Origin: Sambucus nigra
Taxonomy: Eukaryota > Streptophyta > Magnoliopsida > Dipsacales > Adoxaceae
Assembly: GCA_949130495.1 (NCBI GenBank)
Contig: OX422221.1
Span: 145,609,405 to 145,673,404 of the forward strand
DNA: 64,000 nucleotides
Reading direction: 5' to 3'
Positions 11,683-22,430 of this stretch are shown piece by piece (within the stretch, counting starts at the first letter, position 1; each line of letters opens with the position of its first letter). A model generated the notes under the pieces. That model saw only the letters and a program-made list of their open reading frames with translations, made no database searches and was not told where the DNA came from. Position numbers and translations under genes: made by a program.

Positions 11683-13752
11683 TCAGCACCTCCAAGCTGA
11701 AGCTGAGATGAGCTCCCTCCTTTGCCAGCACAGAACGAGAGAAGACTGTCTCTTCTCGACGTGAAACCCACGGGCAGGTGTCCTCTTCACCACGCACTCA
11801 GCTTGGGACTCCGTGAAATTGCTGAAACCCAATGGCACAAAACCGGCTGACAAAAAAAGGTTCCTCCAATGCTGCATTTTTTCAGGACAATGATAACGAC
11901 CCATTACAGTTTTCTCAATCCCCGGTTGGATCAAGAACCTCTCGATCTTTTGTAGTGCGTCTATATTCACATGCACGGCATCAAGTGACTCAAGCAGATT
12001 CGAGTAAGATTGTAGTGCATGAATTACATGATTAGGAAAGGGAAGATCATTTCGGTCACAACCCCTATCCACAGAGACCACAATTTTCGGTGAGAGCTGT
12101 TTGACGAAACGAAGAACCGAAGGGAGGGACACTTGGTAGTTGAAAAGAGAGCCAACGGGGAGATTAACTGCAATTGCGTCACTAAACGACCACGAAACAG
12201 AGCTGAAAGCTTCAAGGTTCACAATTTCAAACTCGAACGCGATATTGATTTCGCTCGCAAAATGATTTAAATTCTCTTGGGTGAGACCGAGCTCAAGTTG
12301 GTCGTGTGTTGAAGGAGAGGCGAACGCAGTGATTTTAAGCGAGGGGGCACTGCCACTCCTCAAGGCAAGCTCCTGCATAAGGGAAGCCCATTGCCCCCCA
12401 TACCCAATATCGAAATCAATAACATGAATTCTATCAAACCCATCCAATGTTTCAAGCAGGACTTGATTGCAGGTAAAATTCGCAAACTGAACTAGTGGCG
12501 AAATTTCAGAGAAAGATTTATAAGCACCAATCTTGAAAATTAGGCTAAAAGGCGAATTGGGCATAGTCGCGGGAGTAATGTTGTTGTTACCTGCAGGGAG
12601 GAGCAATTGGAGAGCCTCCTTGCAATAAAAGGCAGCCCTATGGAAAGGCTTGCCAATAGGAGAGAGCTGGTGATTGAGCCGCGCCAATATCTCTTGCGCG
12701 AATTGAGGATTCCCGGACTGAACCAATTCTGCAGCCTTGTATAGCTGGTCAATAACAGCTTGCTGCTGTTGCTGCTGCTCATCAGCAACAATTTTAGGCT
12801 TTGCTAAAATTGCTGCTGGCCTTGGCTGCTGCAAATAAGGTGAATGCCCTTGAATTGGTTGTTGTGGCCTTCCTATAAACACCTCATTCGTGGAATCCAA
12901 AAACGGGCGTTTCGCATTTGGAGAGTTGGGTTCCATGCCACTAGGGTTATGCCTCTGTGACTGTTGTTGCATAACAAAATGTTGCTCCTGATGAGGGTAC
13001 CCCAATGGCATAAACATAGCTGGGTTTTGTGTAACCTGGGTTTGGTGTTGATTCATCAAAACCTGAGAGCTAAAAGGTTTCACATCTGTTGATTCAAATG
13101 GGATTTGTTGAGGTTGATTCAACAAAATAGGTGGAAGTGAATTACTATTGGACAGAGAAGAGAACATTGGATTTTGAAAAGATTGAGAAACCATAACATT
13201 CATAAGATTTCCACCACTTGATGTCACAACATTGTTAAGAGGGTCAAACCCAAAACCTTGATCCACAGCACCAAACCCACCATTAAAATCAAAATCTGTT
13301 GAAGCTGAAACTAAACCATCACCACCACCCATCTGAAGAACTTTGTTAAGACCCATGGATGGGTCATCCACATCACCCATGATCCACCTCAGCATAGATT
13401 GGTCTTGGGTTGGGGAGTCTGATAAAACCCCCTCCCAATCTTCCAACCCAAGCCCACATTTTTCGGCACCGCCGCCTACATGGAGAGGCGGCGGTGCCGG
13501 AATACCGGAAACCGCCGCCACACCGGCGGTGTCAGTAGAACAAGAACCTCCACCACACAGAGAAGAAGACAGGGTTGAAGTAGAAGTGGGAGGACTTGGA
13601 CTACTAATATTATCCAGGACAGAAGTAGGCTCAACTTGTTTAAGCTTAAAACTATTATGAACCAAGTTGAAGAGATTTATAGAATCTGTATACCCTTTAA
13701 AATCTAACACCCCCTTCCCCACAAAATCATAGGGTAAGGGCATCCCCTTCAT
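11683..13752 (-). CDS. HAM-like (SCL22/27): GRAS-family transcription regulator, HAIRY MERISTEM / SCL6-22-27 type
   Basis: Single uninterrupted frame of 689 codons, ATG at 13,752 and TGA at 11,685-11,683. HAM proteins are nuclear GRAS regulators that keep shoot meristem cells undifferentiated, partly with WUSCHEL/WOX partners. Visible here: conserved N-terminus MKGMPLPYDF-GKGVLDF; a variable acidic and Gln-rich region with six Gln at 326-331; leucine-rich region I from about 335; VHIID-type core HVIDFDIGYGGQW at 443-455; PFYRE-type segment about 545-610; SAW region ending ELISASAWRC at the C-terminus. The length is usual for the family and no key block is missing. Codons 354-361 form the miR171 target. 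It is the only clearly intact host gene in the window. Subclass assignment is from memory of family motifs, not from alignment. Confidence 0.93.
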   Translation of the reverse strand: MKGMPLPYDFVGKGVLDFKGYTDSINLFNLVHNSFKLKQVEPTSVLDNISSPSPPTSTSTLSSSLCGGGSCSTDTAGVAAVSGIPAPPPLHVGGGAEKCGLGLEDWEGVLSDSPTQDQSMLRWIMGDVDDPSMGLNKVLQMGGGDGLVSASTDFDFNGGFGAVDQGFGFDPLNNVVTSSGGNLMNVMVSQSFQNPMFSSLSNSNSLPPILLNQPQQIPFESTDVKPFSSQVLMNQHQTQVTQNPAMFMPLGYPHQEQHFVMQQQSQRHNPSGMEPNSPNAKRPFLDSTNEVFIGRPQQPIQGHSPYLQQPRPAAILAKPKIVADEQQQQQQAVIDQLYKAAELVQSGNPQFAQEILARLNHQLSPIGKPFHRAAFYCKEALQLLLPAGNNNITPATMPNSPFSLIFKIGAYKSFSEISPLVQFANFTCNQVLLETLDGFDRIHVIDFDIGYGGQWASLMQELALRSGSAPSLKITAFASPSTHDQLELGLTQENLNHFASEINIAFEFEIVNLEAFSSVSWSFSDAIAVNLPVGSLFNYQVSLPSVLRFVKQLSPKIVVSVDRGCDRNDLPFPNHVIHALQSYSNLLESLDAVHVNIDALQKIERFLIQPGIEKTVMGRYHCPEKMQHWRNLFLSAGFVPLGFSNFTESQAECVVKRTPARGFHVEKRQSSLVLCWQRRELISASAWRC
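12671..12691 (-). promoter_or_regulatory. miR171 target site in the GRAS coding sequence
   Basis: The plus strand here reads TGATTGAGCC followed by GCGCCAATATC, identical to the mature miR171 sequence as I know it. The GRAS mRNA is therefore perfectly complementary over 21 nt. The site encodes the residues ILARLNH around 355-361. miR171-guided cleavage of HAM/SCL6 transcripts is established in plants; here the target is fully preserved. Confidence 0.93.
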
Positions 13753-14270
13753 CTAGTACAAATATCCAAAACATACAAAGGTAGCAAGAAAATGAGTAAA
13801 ATCAAATGAGATTGTGAAGGTGGAAAGTTTTGGTTAGTTTGGGAGGGGGGAAATGTTTTTTAAGGCACAGAACTCGAGAACTCATTTTGAAGCAAACACA
13901 ACCACAAGAAAATCTTTTTGTTGTTCTGTTTCTATACATGGAGGGAGAGGTGTAGAGATGGATAAGTCGGATGAAAAGACCATTTTTTTTTTGGTATCTT
14001 CTTTGTGGGTGAGATTAATGGTTGTGGTTGCTACTCAGCTTCTTCTCTTCTCTTCTCTTGTCCTTGTAATGCTCTGCCTTGCTTCTGTTCTCTGCCATGG
14101 ATGCGTGCAACATAAAAAAGTAGTAAAGTGCTCTCTCTCTCTCTCTCTCTCTCTTAAATTTTTGTTTTTTTATTTTCAAATTTTTCAAATTATAACCTTT
14201 ATAGTTTGATAAAAGTTTAAACACCACCTTGTATTTTACAAAAATCACCTACCTCGATTAAAACATCACT
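13753..14270 (-). promoter_or_regulatory. 5' leader and proximal promoter of the GRAS gene
   Basis: The region upstream of the ATG carries a 24-base (CT)n tract on the plus strand at 14,131-14,154, which is GA-rich in the GRAS sense. GA/CT tracts are common in 5' leaders of plant developmental genes. The transcription start cannot be fixed. The plus-strand frame at 13,853-14,209 covers this leader and I do not regard it as a gene. Confidence 0.45.
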
Positions 14271-14280
14271 ATTCTTTTCT

Positions 14281-15848
14281 GGGTCATTTATTGGACGGAG
14301 GTACATTTGTTTATAATATTTAGTGTTTGGAGGACATTAATTTCTATTATTATTAGATGGGTGTTATTTTAACGGAAGTTATTAGATTTTTGTTAATCAA
14401 CTATCACTTAATTGTCCAATGACTTATTTGCCCTTGTCCTTTCATCTTAATTAATAATTTGGACATATAAACTTTATATATATATATGAGAAGTGTATTT
14501 TTAAAGTCCTTTTTACTTTTGTAAAAAACTGTCAAAAATATATAAAAATCTCATACACTTTCTCATACAAATAAAAATAAAACTGTTAAAAATTTAAAAT
14601 TTATTCAAAACAGTTAAAAATAAAATAAAATTTGTGTTTAAATAAATTCCAGCATACAAATAAAAATAAAATTATATTTCCATAAGCAGTTAAAAATATA
14701 TAAACTATATTTCAAAATAGTTAAAAATATATAAACCATATTTTCATAAACAAAAAAAATCCACGAAATAAAAAATGTTTTCCATGAAATAAATTGATTT
14801 TCAACAAAAAAAATCCACCAAAAAATAATTTCCATAAACAAGAAAAATAAATTCCAGCATAAAAATAAATAATAAAACTAATTTTAGCCAAAAAAATATA
14901 TATTTTAGGCAAAAAAAAATATATTTCCTGCCAAAAAAATAACTTCCAGCTAAAAAAAATATTAAAATAAAACTGATTTCAATTAAAAAATATATCTTCA
15001 AAAAAATATTAGTTTTAGGGAAAAAAGCGTTTTTCAACAAAAAAAATAATTTCGACCCCAAAAGATAATTTCCTGGAAAAATTTACGGCCAACAAATGTT
15101 TTTTTTTTCAACAAACCTGTAAACAGTCATGAAAAAAACAAGAAAATGATTTCTACAAAACTCATTTCAACAAACCTGTAAACGGCGGACAAATGTTTCA
15201 AACTCCGCCCATGAAAAAAACAAACTCCGACAACAAAAAAAACAAACACCGACCATGAAAAAAAAAACTCCAAACCCAAACACCAGCAACAAACTCCATC
15301 CCCCCAAAAAAAAACTTCAACCAAAAAAAAAAAAAAAAACTCCAGCCAAAATAGACAACAACCAAACAAACCTCCGCCCATGAAAAATTCGTCCATAAAA
15401 CTCCAAATCCAAACTCCAAACCCAAATTCCAAATCCAAAAGTCTCGCCAACAAACCTCCGATCATGACAGATCTCCGCTCATAAAAACCCTCCGGCCATG
15501 AACAACCGTGATTACAACGGTGAACAAACCTTTAGCTATTAAAAATCTGTCAAATGTATTTTCTTTACACAACTATGATTATCGTGGGAGATAGTGTGAT
15601 AAGAATTTTGGGTTATACACTTGTGAGAGAGGGTGTGAAAGGATAAGGATTTATGGTTTTTAAATGGGAGGAGGGTATAAGGGTATTTAGACGCAACGAA
15701 ATTTAGGGTAAATGACAAAAAAAGGGTACATCCGTTAGACGGTTATTAGCCAAATCGTTAAAATAACACACATGCAACAATAATAGAAACAATCGTACCC
15801 CAAGCACAAAATATTATAAATAAATGTACCCCAAATAGTAAATGATCC
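14281..15848. mobile_element. Non-autonomous TIR element upstream of the GRAS gene, 1.57 kb
   Basis: The ends are GGGTCATTTA and TAAATGATCC (9 of 10 inverted). Inverted similarity extends inward about 115 bp: left 14,281-14,395 and right about 15,735-15,848 share GTACATTTGTTTATAATATT and GTGTTATTTTAACG blocks. The interior is A-rich and repetitive (TTCCA, ATAAACAAGAAAAATAAA). Its minus-strand frames are low-complexity Phe/Trp/Gly strings with no domain. No exact target duplication was recognised. Hitch-hiking MULE-like elements have this structure, but the superfamily is unproven. Confidence 0.55.
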
Positions 15849-16599
15849 TTTTTTTAACATAATCAATGAACTATATTTCATGGTAGTGAACAAGTGTTGA
15901 TCATAGCTATTGATTTGGTATATCCCTACTCCATATAAAAAATTGATAGGGACTCTTGATTTAGGACATAGGGAATATTACTTTTATTTTGTGTGGTAAT
16001 GCCCAAATATTAATTTTTCATACTAAAATATCGTCTTAATAGTTTATATTTGGGAAGAGTTGCAGTAATTAGTCACCATATAGGTAATCTTCGTCTGATA
16101 CGTATATTGTTGTGGGGTTAGTTTCATAAGAAATAAATGATTAAGATTATATCATGTATGTTTACTACAATTTGGCGCGATAACCTGTGTCGCATGGAAG
16201 CCTCCTATGCCGAATGAAATGACACGTTAGAGCCCCAAGGATGGAGATATGTTTGGACAAGTGGGCACTGTAACCCCCACAACTTTAAAAAAATACATAT
16301 ATATGGTTTTACAAAATATATGTGTAAAAAATAATTTAAAAATTTTTTCGGCCATTTGTTGTAATAACTTAAGGTTCAAAAGAGTTAAACCCTACCTTTT
16401 ATGTTTTCTTACGCCTCTTCCCTGATTAAAGTCACTAACGCTTAACCATTTTATGCTTCTCCCTTCTTCCACATCTTTCCTATCCAATTGGATGGGCGTT
16501 CGCCAGCCCCCACCATCGCTTTGTCCAACTGTGGTACACGTACACCAGTACCTATTTACTCTCTCAGGGACGGAGTTACGTTGGGATGAGTTGGGGTTA
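15849..16599. other. Intergenic DNA
   Basis: No gene recognised. A segment near 16,268-16,340 (CCCACAACTTTAAAAAAATACATATATATGG) recurs in similar form near 16,600-16,660, so one may be a duplicated 3' tail of the adjacent LINE family. Confidence 0.4.
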
Positions 16600-18110
16600 T
16601 AGTCCCTACAACTTTTGAAAAAAATACATATATATGATTTTACAAAACATAGGTCTAAAAAAATACTCAACTCAACTCAACAAAATTTTTTTCCAATTAC
16701 CTGGGGTCATTTACATGAATTTAATTTTTTCATTCCGCTTTGTTCAACACAATATCTTCGGCTAAACCACATGATATCATGTCATTTTTCACTATATACC
16801 ACCAAGTCAATTTTGGCCTACCTCTACCCCTTGTATGATCATCAATACTAACTAAATCAATCTTCCTTACGGGGGCATCCATTGATCTACAGTTGACATG
16901 TCCTAACCATCTAAGTCGATTTTCTTTCAATTTATCTTCTATAGGATCTACTTTTATCATTTCACAAATTTGTTCATTCCTAATTTTTATCCTTTCGAGT
17001 TTTATCACAAATTCATCATAGCATTTGTATCCCCGCGACACTCGTTTTTTGAACATTTTATTTTTTGCTTTTCTAACACTCTGTCCCATATATCACAGCG
17101 GGTCTAATGGTCGTCCAATAAAAAAATTCATGTAATTTCAAAGGTATGCGTCGATCATACAATACGCCGATAGCACTTATCTACTTAAACCGACCTGATT
17201 TAATCATATGTGTAAGTAACATCATCATTAATATCTCCATATTTTTGAATAATCGATCCTAAACAACAAAAATAATCATTTCTAGGTATCTCTTAACCCT
17301 CTAACTTCACTATGTCCTCGCTTGTCCTCCTATTACTACTAAAATTATACTCTACATATTTTATTTTAGTCCTGTGTATTTTAAATCCTCTTGTTTATAG
17401 AGTTTTTCTCTACAATTCCAATCTAGCATGAATCACTGTCTTAGTCTCATCCAGTAAAATATTACCATTTACAAATAACATACACCATAGTACCTCATCT
17501 AATATTTATCCACTTTACTCATCAATAATAAAAGTGAAGAGACAAGGAATTAATATTTAACCTGGGTGCAGACCTACACTAATTGAGAATTCACTACTTT
17601 CTCCGGTTGATGTTCTTACTATAGTCATTGTCCTAATATATATATATATATATATATATCTTTGATTAAATTAATATATCTATAGGTCATTTCTTTTTTT
17701 TAAACCCAACATATTATATCTCTTGGTATCCTATCATACGCCATTTCCAAATCTATAAAAAAAACATACGAAGGTCCTTCTTTCTCTCCTTATACCTCTC
17801 CATTAATCTTCTCAATAAATAAATAGCTTCCATTGTGGACCTCCCATTTATAAACCCAAACCGGTTCACATATATTGTTGTTTTCAATCTCAATCCATAT
17901 TAAATCACTCTCCCAATGTTTTATTGTATGACTAATTAACTTTATACCATAACAATTTGAACAACTTTATACGTGTCCTTTATTTTTTATAAATAGTATT
18001 ACAATACTCTTTATCCATTCATCCGGCATCCTATTAGTAATTATAATTCTATTAAATAATTTTGTAAGTCAAAACACTCCTTCCTCCTCTAATGAATTTT
18101 TTAATAGCAA
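16600..18110 (-). pseudogene. RTE-clade LINE, RT and C-terminal part (decayed)
   Basis: Read on the minus strand, reverse-transcriptase blocks appear in order. The block with RMPDEW and YGIKLISHTIKHWERVI is at about 18,050-17,880, and VRTSTGESSEFSISVGLHPG at about 17,620-17,560. The conserved RTE tail is at 17,089-16,730, with LKENRLRWLGHV, DAPVRKIDL, RGRGRPKLTW and GLAEDIVLNKAE. Stops and frameshifts interrupt it. A TTGAGTTGAGTTGAG tail near 16,670 resembles the 3' end of plant RTE elements. It is split from its endonuclease part by the viral fragment at 18,117-18,600. Confidence 0.75.
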
Positions 18111-18116
18111 GTTCTA

Positions 18117-18600
18117 TTGCTAGTAATTTTTTTCAAAAATGATATAATTCAATTCATTTGGTTTAAATTTTTCAGAATTATATCCATATATCAATTCATG
18201 TTTTTTAATTGATTTTGGTATAGGGATTTTCTTACCACGGATACCGAAAATATTGTAAGTGGCTTCATTCCAATAATTTGTAGGAATTGCTTTGAGAACA
18301 CATCCCCAACAATTGTCTGAAGCATCAGTTTCAAGTATTAATTTATCTCCTGTTTTAGGAAAATAAACTTTTGGGCAATTATTAATTATCTCTTGTTTAA
18401 TTATTTTAACAACAAGAGTATCATTTTCACTCCATGTAAAAACTTCATTCTTTCTGAATTTGTCAAGAAGTGGTAATTCTTTTTGTGATAATCCATTTAG
18501 TCCTAAAGTCCTCCATATTTTCATATATTTTTTTAGAGAAATCCTAACCTTTGTTGTCATAAGTATGCAAAAATATATATATATATATATATATATTCGA
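18117..18600 (-). pseudogene. Endogenous caulimovirid (pararetrovirus) RNase H fragment
   Basis: The minus-strand frame contains KLILETDASDNCWGCVLKA and, further on, ELIYGYNSEKFKPNELNY. This matches the RNase H end of a plant pararetrovirus polymerase, where ETDAS-type catalytic context and a conserved F-K-x-E-x-NY block follow each other. Upstream residues correspond to the connection region after RT. The piece is short, isolated, AT-rich and partial, with no coat, movement or RT core. It sits inside the LINE, next to an (AT)n tract at about 18,573-18,596. It is a relic and cannot encode a functional polymerase. Confidence 0.72.
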
Positions 18601-18659
18601 GTTTGCCTAAGTTCCTTTATATCTAGTATACTCCCATTATCTTCATTCAATAACCTCTC

Positions 18660-19835
18660 AAATTAGTTTTTTCACCTTTATATAATCTCAGGATCCTTGA
18701 CTAGGACTCTCGAATCATCACTTTTAATACATTTAATGCTATTAAAATCTTTTATTTTTTTTTCCTAAGTTTAGTAAGATTATAAATAATTTTTTCCCTT
18801 CTTGTGTTCCTTTTATTTTGTATAAAGATCAGTATATGCATTTAACTTAGCATCTCTTACCATATTCATAACTTCTTTCTAGCCCATTATATTTCGCAAA
18901 ATTTTATTCATTTCTAATTATTTTCCATGTTTTAAAGCATTCCCTTTTGATTTTTAGTATACTCTGTACTTTTTCATTCCACCACCAAGTTTCTTTAGAT
19001 TGTAGTCCCCCTACCTTTTGATTCTCCACGATTTTCTTTATATATTCTTCTAACGCATGTGTCCACCTTATCCTGCATTATGTTAGTCTCATCTTCAGTA
19101 TTCCATGACTTTTTATTTGTTTTATCTTTAAATAGTTCTAATTTCTCTCCTTTTAACTTCCACCACATAGTTCGTGGCTCAATCTTCTCTTTTCACACTC
19201 GTGATTGATTTTTAATATTTATATCCAACACCATTATCTTATGTTGTGAGGTTAAGCTCTCTCACGAAATAACCTTAAAATCTTTACATGTTAGTCGATC
19301 TCCTTTTCTAAGAATAAAAAAGTCTATTTGGATCTTATTCGTTCCACTTTATAAATTATTAAGTGTTAAAGCCTCTTTTTTAAAATATGTATTTACTAGT
19401 ACAAAATCATAAACCAACACAAAATCTAATATAGACTCTCCACCGCGATTCTTATCTTTAAAACTATATCCTACATATACCATCTCATATCCTACATAAT
19501 ATTTTTCTACTTGGCCAATAAAATCTCCCCTTGTATAGATTTTCCCACCAATGGGTATTTATTGAATCACTTCATCCATTTGTTTCCAAGATTGGACTTT
19601 AGTATGCTCAGTTAATCCTATTTGGGGAGCATAAATATTAACATTATTTATTATATTTTTACCTAATACCAGTTTTACAAGTATGGGTTTATCACATTTC
19701 TCAATAATGATTAGGATATCATCCTAAAGGTTCTTGTCTACCATTATTCCATCTTAGTTCCCATTCACTTGTATTTTAGGTTCCTACACAAAAGTCCATT
19801 TTTTACCAAATTTTATCTTTGATTAAATTAGTTGT
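18660..19835 (-). pseudogene. RTE-clade LINE, endonuclease and pre-RT part (decayed)
   Basis: Minus-strand reading gives broken endonuclease segments. These include NVNIYAPQIGLTEHTKVQSW at about 19,640-19,570, a G-DF-G-like block, then GGESILDFVLVYDFVL at about 19,430-19,380 and TNKIQIDFFILRKGDRLTCKDFKVI at about 19,345-19,265. The linker block KCIKSDDSRVLVKDPEI at about 18,735-18,680 follows. These match the apurinic endonuclease of RTE LINEs. The endonuclease N-terminus is missing where the copia-A LTR begins at about 19,835. Confidence 0.72.
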
Positions 19836-20817
19836 GCATACGAGATGTAGTCCAATTTTAAATTAACAAACCAAGCATGCAATCAACACACGGAGTTTAG
19901 GAAGAATCCCTAAAAAGGGAAAAACTTATATTCAGCACTATAGAATAATTTGACTTACAAATAACTGAGACAAAACTAAGTATGACAAGCAAAGTCTTCA
20001 AATCCTTCTATAGAATACGACCCAATCCAGAGTCGTCCACAGGTAGAGATCTACCATTGGTATCCACCGATTAGCCTTCATCTTCTTCAGTACTGACCCC
20101 TCGCTTCACAAGTCAGCCGTAGAGTATGAACTCCACAACACGTATGTAAGGTATTTGAAACTAGGGTTTCATAAAGTTCACAAATTACATAAGGGGATGA
20201 TGCATTTGTGAATCTAAAAGTGATATTGTGAAATCAAAAAGGGAAAACTTTGGATCAGATATGTAGAAATCATTTTTGCCAAAGTCCTTTAAAAACTGTT
20301 CATAATAGGTATTTATAAGGTTTTCACGAATTTTGAGGCAGCACAGATGATTATAATGAAACTGGACTTCTTTCAAATGAAAACTATAGTTTCATTTGAA
20401 TGAGGTTACTTCTCGTTCTAATGACATCCTGATTTAGTTTGAACTCCCATCTCACATGCTTTTCATGACATTTCTTTGCTAAGTAGAGCCAACCTCATTT
20501 AAAAGACGTTAAAAGTACATTCCAACGAGATTTAGTTCTCGTTTGAACAAGACTTCTTCTAGTTTGAACGAGGCTCAAAAATAATTTTTTATTTTAAAAT
20601 CCTTTTTACAAAAAGCCTTGATTTTTCTAAAAGTTAATATCCTAATATATGATTTATAAAATCCTATAAACACCCATGTTTTATACCTTCATATCTTATA
20701 GGGGTATCTTCGATCTTGGAATTGTCAGAGTTCAGTTCGATCAGTCGGTTTGTAATGGGATACACCAAAAATAAAATAAAGCCTAAGCTATGAGCAATTA
20801 TAAATATTTGCTCTTAA
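19836..20817 (-). mobile_element. Copia-A 3' LTR (minus strand)
   Basis: On the minus strand the region looks like a Ty1/copia LTR. The TTATAAATACC promoter-like box is near 20,312-20,302. A downstream leader and a TTTTTCCCTTTTTAGGGATTC block near 19,930-19,905 resemble a block in the copia-B LTR (about 61,738-61,765). It is preceded by a polypurine tract at 20,818-20,830. Both borders are approximate because TG and CA ends are not clear. Internal motifs like CAAACGAGAAC and CAAATGAAACT recur in its U3 part. Confidence 0.5.
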
Positions 20818-20830
20818 AATCTCCCATTTT
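20818..20830 (-). other. Polypurine tract of copia-A
   Basis: The minus strand reads CCAAAATGGGAGA just before the LTR. This is the usual plus-strand priming context of SIRE/Maximus-type copia elements. Confidence 0.45.
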
Positions 20831-22430
20831 GGCTATTCCGGTACAAAACAAAACTGAAAACTAAATTACAATAAAAATCCATCTAAGAAAATAATTCATA
20901 ATGCCCTTCCAAACCCAAGAAATGGCAGGATATAAATGAAACTTTATCTTTAAACGAAACTTGATATTCCCCTGGGCAACTTTTGTCTTTATCTTGTGTA
21001 GTCCGTGAGTTCATCATCAAAACGGAAGTGACCTACACACATGAAACAAAGAGATGCCATGATGCATACGAGTATGAAATAGGACATAAAACTCTCCATA
21101 ATTTATTCTCCCCCTTTTTGTCCATAATAGACAAAGGAGTAGATAATAGTTATGAGTTTTAAAGCATCACATAAAGAAGTGATATATCACCATAAGAATA
21201 ATCAAGAATGCATAAGTAATGATAATCTCAAAAGGCAACTTTTCAACCAACTATTTTTAAAAAAATTCCTTTCTTTAAATATAAAGTTTAAAATGTACAA
21301 ATACAACACATTGTGGAATAACACTAAAATATCTGAATCATGAATGCAGAATGAAATTGTGTGAACATTTTCCATAGGTAAATCAACATAAACAAACATT
21401 ACAAGTGTGAACGAAATCATGAGACACTTCTAAAGAAAGAACCCAATATCTACCTTAGGTGTAAATTTTGTGAACTCCTATGAAATCTACTCAACTTAAT
21501 CAATATGTCATGAACTTAAATGATTCTCATGCCAATAATGCCAAACTGTTCAATTTCAAGAAAGTTCATTGTGCAAACCCATTGATCTTCGACTTTAACT
21601 CCCTCAAAATCTCTCATATATTATGAATAAAATCATAATTATTTTGAAGAAATCATAGTGCTCATATGTAGTGAAACATCAATGAATTTATATAAAATTG
21701 TCCTGACACTTCTATGTTTATGTGCCTTTAATCTTTATAGGCTCTTTTATGAAAATGACTGCCTTTAATGCAAAAAATATTTTAATCTTTCATAGCCCAT
21801 TTCCATTGCTTAATATATAACAATATATTTTGGAAAATAAAAAAAAAATCGGGCAATGGTTCTTACATGCATAACTTATCTAGTTTTACGTTTGGTTCAT
21901 TACTAAGCAAAATAGAGATGAGAACATCATATTTGACAAATGAAAAGAAAGCACAATGTGCAAACAAGTTATTGCACGTGTGAAATAAAGGTAACAAGAA
22001 GTCTAAAATGTAAATAGTAGTCATCAATAATGAATATAATGAATCCACACATTAACATTATTAAGAAAACTAACGAAATAAAGCCATGCCTCAAAGCACT
22101 ACGAAAAAGCCACGTGAATGGATGGAATGATAGGGTGATCCGAAAATCTTAAATGTTCATCCATATACGGTGAAAATTAAAAATATAAAACTTTTTTCGT
22201 CTTTTTAAATTTTTTTATCAAAATAAGATATTTTTCACTTTTTCAACTTTTTCTTTAAAAACGAAAATCTTTTTGTATTTTTCAAATTTTTTTTTTTAAA
22301 AAGAACTCTTTTTGAAATTTTCTAAAAATATAAAAATACAATACATATGTATTCAATAATAATACAATTTAATAACAAGTACATAAGATATGAACATGAT
22401 AAGCACCTTATTCTAGAACCATGTCTCAAC
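20831..22430 (-). other. Copia-A internal remnant without recognisable pol
   Basis: AT-rich DNA between the gag remnant and the 3' LTR. The minus strand holds GACAAAAAGGGGGAGAATAA at about 21,130-21,107, a motif typical of the 3' region of SIRE-type copia elements. No protease, integrase, RT or RNase H is recognised, so the element appears internally deleted. Short frames here are not supported as genes. Confidence 0.4.

Noticed and set aside
13853..14209. Plus-strand open frame upstream of the GRAS gene
   Set aside because: It lies in the GRAS 5' leader/promoter, ends in a (CT)n-encoded Ser-Leu repeat and has no domain.
14638..15465. Several minus-strand frames rich in Phe, Trp and Gly
   Set aside because: They are translations of A-rich degenerate repeats inside the TIR element; composition is unlike a real protein.
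14271..15858. 9-bp target duplication around the TIR element
   Set aside because: The flanks ATTCTTTTCT and TTTTTTTAAC are both T-rich but not identical, so a match would be by composition.
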